From Gemmataceae bacterium (GTDB lineage: Bacteria > Planctomycetota > Planctomycetia > Gemmatales > Gemmataceae), in NCBI GenBank assembly GCA_009691815.1, contig SIAL01000141.1, positions 1 to 8,252 on the forward strand: a stretch of 8,252 nt of DNA, in the 5' to 3' direction. Both the position numbers and the translations under genes were made by a program. Under the pieces are notes generated by a model. It was not told where the DNA came from, ran no database searches, and was given only the letters and a program-made list of their open reading frames with translations. Shown in pieces: positions 5,524 through 8,252 of this stretch (position 1 is its first letter; every line of letters starts with the position of its first letter).

Positions 5524-8062
5524 GGAGGAACTCGTTTGAAATCAGTAATTGATGGGTCAGGTGTGCCAAGGCCGCTTTGTCGGGAAGACCGGGCTTGGCC
5601 CCCGGAACAGGTCCCGGAGGGGATTGGGACTTAACCAATTCTTGGGACAATGCTCTTTCCAGAGGGCTAGGATCCCTAAGCAATATTTTCTGCCATGCTA
5701 GGCTTACGGCACGGTCAAGAAGGGGGTCGCCCTCACTATTAACGGCTTTTCCTTTTTCCAAAACATTCCAAATCACCCCGGCCAAATGGTTGGCCTGGGC
5801 ATGGACAAAATCGCCGTTTAGAAGCATCAAGGACTGAGGGGCGTTGGTTGCCACAATTCGCTTTTCGCAAAGGATAACATTCAAAGGCTGATCGAAAGCT
5901 CCCATAAGGGCGATCGGTTTGGACCGTTTTTGTTGCAGGTAGATGGACCTTCGGGGTTTGTCCTCTGGAACAAGGATTTGCCCGGAGGCATGTTCAATCA
6001 CTGGAATGGGCGGCCCAAATGCCAAGGAATCCAATCTCCCCGTAGCCACCAACATTCGGTCTCGCAAAATTTCGGCATCCAATCGGAGGACCCCATGCCT
6101 ATGTTGCAGGGCGTTATTGAGATCGGCTTTATCCCCAAAAAGGCTGTGGGTGGTGGCTTGTTGCCAAGTTTTGGATTGGAGAATAAGGCGATGAATGGCC
6201 TTTAGGCTCCATTTTTGTTGGAAAAGTTCAAGGGCCAACCAATCCAAAAGTTCCGGGTGGCTAGGTTTTTGCCCCAGCTTGCCAAATTCGGCCGGGGTGT
6301 CCACCAAGCCTTTGCCAAAATGGTGCATCCATACCCTGTTCGCCATCACCCGCCCAAAAAGAGGATGGGTTCCGCTGGTTAGGTGCTTGGCATAAGCCAT
6401 CCTTCGCCCGGAGGACTGGGTCCCAGGGCCCTTGATTGGGATGGTCACCGATTTCGAATCCGGCGAAAGGACGCTAAGGTCGCCCGGCAACACATCGCCT
6501 TTTGGTTGTTTGGGATCCCCCCGATAGTGGAGCTTTGTTGGTGGAATAGCGCCCGTTTCATCGAGTACCATGACAAACCCTTCCGGGGGACGGGTTGCCC
6601 GTTTAACCTCGGCCTCGGAACGGAGCTTTTTCACTTCGTCGGCACCGGGTTGGTTGTATTGGTACAGAACTCCCCCCGAAATCACCAAGCTGGGGTTCTT
6701 CGCCAACAAATCCTTTTGCTCCGCCGTTCGCTTTTCACCCGCATCAAGGGCTTCGCGGAGTTTGTTACGAAGGGGATCGGGCTGTTTTTGCAACTCTTTG
6801 GCAACCGTCTCCTTGACCAAAACCACTTCCCGATCATTGGCTTTTTTCATTCCCTTGGAAACTTCCGCCTCCACCTCGGTGGCTTTGGCACGATCCTTGT
6901 CGGAATAAAGCGATACCAACCTTTGGCCGGGACCTCGCCAAGCACCCGGGTTGACGGCAGGCTCCACAATCGCCCGGATGCGAAAGTAATCCTCCTGCGA
7001 AATGGGATCATAGCGATGATCATGGCATTGGGCGCATCCCACAGAAACACCAAGCAACGCCGCCGAAAACACCTTGACCGTATCAGTCATTACCTGCTCT
7101 GCTCCCTCCGCGGAGGAAGCGCCGGGGATCATGCGCAAAAAGCCCGTTGCCGCTAATATCTCCTTTTGGGGCATCGTCAGATTGTTCCAGGGTTTGGGAA
7201 CCAAATCGTCGCCCGCCAATTGTTCCATGACAAATCGATCCAAGGGCATATCCGCATTCAGGGAACGAATCACCCAATCCCGAAAGCGCCAAGCATGGTC
7301 CCTTGGCGAATCGGCGGAGCCGTCCCCCTCGGAGTCGGCGTAACCTACAACATCAAGCCAATGGCGGCCCCAGCGTTCGCCATAGGCGGGCGAAGAGAGC
7401 AGTTTATCAATCGCCAAGATCCAACGATTGGGATCTTTGTCGGCCTCAAAAAGCTGAACTTGCTCAAAAGTTGGGGGAATCCCAGTCAAATCAAGCGCGG
7501 CCCTAATGAAAAGATCTCGAGGAGAGGCGGGCGGATTAAACCCCAAACCCTTCTCTTTGAGCTTTGCCTCGATTAGAAAATCAATGGGATTGACCCGAAT
7601 CCCTTTCGGCAGGTCCGGTTTTTTCAATGGAACAAACGCCCACCAATTCCGATCTTCCTCGGAAATCCAAAACCCTGTTGGCAGGGTTTCCGGCTCGGGC
7701 TTATTGGTCATCGCCCCTTCATTGATCCAGCGTTCAACCAGGGCAATTTGTTCTGGGGGGACTTTTTTCTCGGTAGGCGGCATTTCTCCTTGGTTCATTC
7801 TTTCCCAAAGGAGACTTTTGGTATGTTGTCCAGGAAGGACCACCGGTCCGGATTTGCCCCCTTTTACTGCGAACCGCTTTAGCCTAAGGTCCAGCCCCGC
7901 TTTGGGGTTGGCCGAACCACCATGGCAATCCAAGCAATAGGCTTTGAGAATAGGCCGGATATCAGTTTCAAAGTGGAGTTTATCGACCTTTTTTACGAGA
8001 ACAGGGGCGGGTGCCACCTGATTTCCGGTTAGACAAACAATCATTATAATTAACGAATTCAT
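5513..8062 (-). CDS. Planctomycete cytochrome c (PSCyt1) protein with DUF1549 and DUF1553
   Basis: This is one of the large secreted proteins abundant in planctomycetes. Of 849 residues, the first ~18 look like a short export signal. A cytochrome c domain (about 30-118) carries the haem motif CLDCH (43-47) and GEMPP (92-96), whose Met94 could be the distal ligand. DUF1549 spans about 155-365 (ERWGRHWLDVVGYADSEG) and has a second CxxCH, CAQCH, at 343-347, typical of the family. Residues about 388-458 are highly charged and probably helical. DUF1553 covers about 555-820 (FGRVMANRVWMHHFGKGLV, then SHPELLDWLA). Biological function is unproven; electron transfer coupled to breakdown of complex organic matter is the usual guess. 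ATG at 8062 is the first in-frame ATG after a TGA nine codons upstream (seven codons lie between). The n-region has no Lys or Arg, which is unusual. The gene overlaps the following DUF1501 gene, forming an operon. Confidence 0.95.
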   Translation of the reverse strand: MNSLIIMIVCLTGNQVAPAPVLVKKVDKLHFETDIRPILKAYCLDCHGGSANPKAGLDLRLKRFAVKGGKSGPVVLPGQHTKSLLWERMNQGEMPPTEKKVPPEQIALVERWINEGAMTNKPEPETLPTGFWISEEDRNWWAFVPLKKPDLPKGIRVNPIDFLIEAKLKEKGLGFNPPASPRDLFIRAALDLTGIPPTFEQVQLFEADKDPNRWILAIDKLLSSPAYGERWGRHWLDVVGYADSEGDGSADSPRDHAWRFRDWVIRSLNADMPLDRFVMEQLAGDDLVPKPWNNLTMPQKEILAATGFLRMIPGASSAEGAEQVMTDTVKVFSAALLGVSVGCAQCHDHRYDPISQEDYFRIRAIVEPAVNPGAWRGPGQRLVSLYSDKDRAKATEVEAEVSKGMKKANDREVVLVKETVAKELQKQPDPLRNKLREALDAGEKRTAEQKDLLAKNPSLVISGGVLYQYNQPGADEVKKLRSEAEVKRATRPPEGFVMVLDETGAIPPTKLHYRGDPKQPKGDVLPGDLSVLSPDSKSVTIPIKGPGTQSSGRRMAYAKHLTSGTHPLFGRVMANRVWMHHFGKGLVDTPAEFGKLGQKPSHPELLDWLALELFQQKWSLKAIHRLILQSKTWQQATTHSLFGDKADLNNALQHRHGVLRLDAEILRDRMLVATGRLDSLAFGPPIPVIEHASGQILVPEDKPRRSIYLQQKRSKPIALMGAFDQPLNVILCEKRIVATNAPQSLMLLNGDFVHAQANHLAGVIWNVLEKGKAVNSEGDPLLDRAVSLAWQKILLRDPSPLERALSQELVKSQSPPGPVPGAKPGLPDKAALAHLTHQLLISNEFLHAP

Positions 8063-8217
8063 CTTCAGACTCAGGGGCCAGCGGTCAGGTGGGAGGATGG
8101 GAAACTTTTTTGGCAGGTAAGACTATTGTCGCCCCATTTGTTCCCGAAATCAACCATATTTCTGGCCAAATCCCAATTCGAGACCAAACTCTTCACCGGC
8201 CCCTCATTAGCTTCGCA
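8063..8217. other. Leader region upstream of the cytochrome-domain gene
   Basis: These 155 bases hold the candidate promoter at 8125-8153. The bases directly before the ATG at 8062 (minus strand GAGTCTGAAG) contain only a weak purine-rich site. I see no riboswitch, tRNA or strong hairpin. Confidence 0.6.
8125..8153 (-). promoter_or_regulatory. Candidate sigma70-type promoter for the cytochrome/DUF1501 operon
   Basis: On the minus strand TTGATT (8153-8148) and GACAAT (8130-8125) are separated by exactly 17 bases; each matches its consensus at four of six positions. Transcription would start near 8118, giving a leader of about 55 bases before the ATG at 8062. Position and spacing are good but the boxes are only moderate matches, and planctomycete promoters are poorly defined, so this is a prediction. 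Confidence 0.3.
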
Positions 8218-8252
8218 TTACCACAGCCCCCGCAATGCCTCCTCAAGGCCCC
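8218..8252 (-). CDS. Possible 3' end of another minus-strand gene, cut by window edge
   Basis: Read from the right edge, one minus-strand frame gives GLEEALRGLW followed by TAA at 8220-8218. The composition (Glu, Ala, Leu, Arg, amphipathic) looks like a normal protein C-terminus. The piece is far too short to identify, and another minus-strand frame is also open to the edge but encodes an odd Cys/Gly-rich run. If real, the operon promoter must lie in the 155 bases between, or this gene is part of the same operon. Confidence 0.3.
   Translation of the reverse strand, partial: GLEEALRGLW

Noticed and set aside
6383..7156. Long + strand ORF (257 codons) opposite the cytochrome-domain gene
   Set aside because: The minus-strand frame encodes clear DUF1549/DUF1553 sequence over the same bases. 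The antisense product shows no recognisable domain; such long shadow frames are common opposite biased codon use.
8043..8048. Perfect TATAAT on the minus strand
   Set aside because: It lies inside the coding start of the cytochrome gene, has no -35 box at 16-18 bases, and would start transcription inside the signal peptide.

Overview
The window looks like a piece of chromosome from a planctomycete (phylum Planctomycetota). The strongest sign is the adjacent pair at the right: a large secreted protein with a planctomycete-type cytochrome c domain plus DUF1549 and DUF1553, followed by a DUF1501 protein with a Tat signal. Planctomycetes carry many copies of this pair. The repeat-like palindromes in the large intergenic gap resemble dispersed repeats I associate with planctomycete genomes. 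A family such as Gemmataceae is plausible, but this is an inference that the window alone cannot settle.

Layout, left to right. (1) Bases 1-720, + strand: the 3' four-fifths of dapA (4-hydroxy-tetrahydrodipicolinate synthase, lysine/diaminopimelate synthesis); its start lies outside the window. (2) Bases 699-3500, - strand: a 933-residue exported modular protein with two lectin-like beta-sandwich regions flanking a glycoside-hydrolase-like barrel. It converges on dapA, and the two coding regions overlap by 22 bp. A 12-bp inverted repeat lies just past the dapA stop. (3) Bases 3501-4041: a 541-bp gap holding a cluster of palindromes and a pair of inverted repeat arms, plus one tiny Cys-rich ORF with a good ribosome binding site. 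(4) Bases 4042-5523, - strand: DUF1501 protein, exported by Tat. (5) Bases 5513-8062, - strand: PSCyt1/DUF1549/DUF1553 protein, overlapping the DUF1501 gene by 11 bp. (6) Bases 8063-8252: an upstream leader with a possible sigma70-type promoter and, at the very edge, what may be the last ten codons of another - strand gene.

How the genes work together. The cytochrome-domain gene and the DUF1501 gene are almost certainly one transcription unit, read right to left, with translational coupling. Both products should act outside the cytoplasmic membrane. The modular barrel protein lies downstream on the same strand, but the long gap and its own strong Shine-Dalgarno site suggest separate expression. 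Its position where the glycosidase acid/base Glu is expected carries Thr-Asn, so it may bind sugar rather than cleave it. dapA is a housekeeping gene with no evident functional link to the rest.

I saw no tRNA, rRNA, CRISPR array, transposase or phage gene. The most unusual parts are the palindrome cluster at 3789-3966, the apparently inactive hydrolase-like protein and the convergent overlap with its inverted repeat. I did not find strong evidence for an entirely new system.
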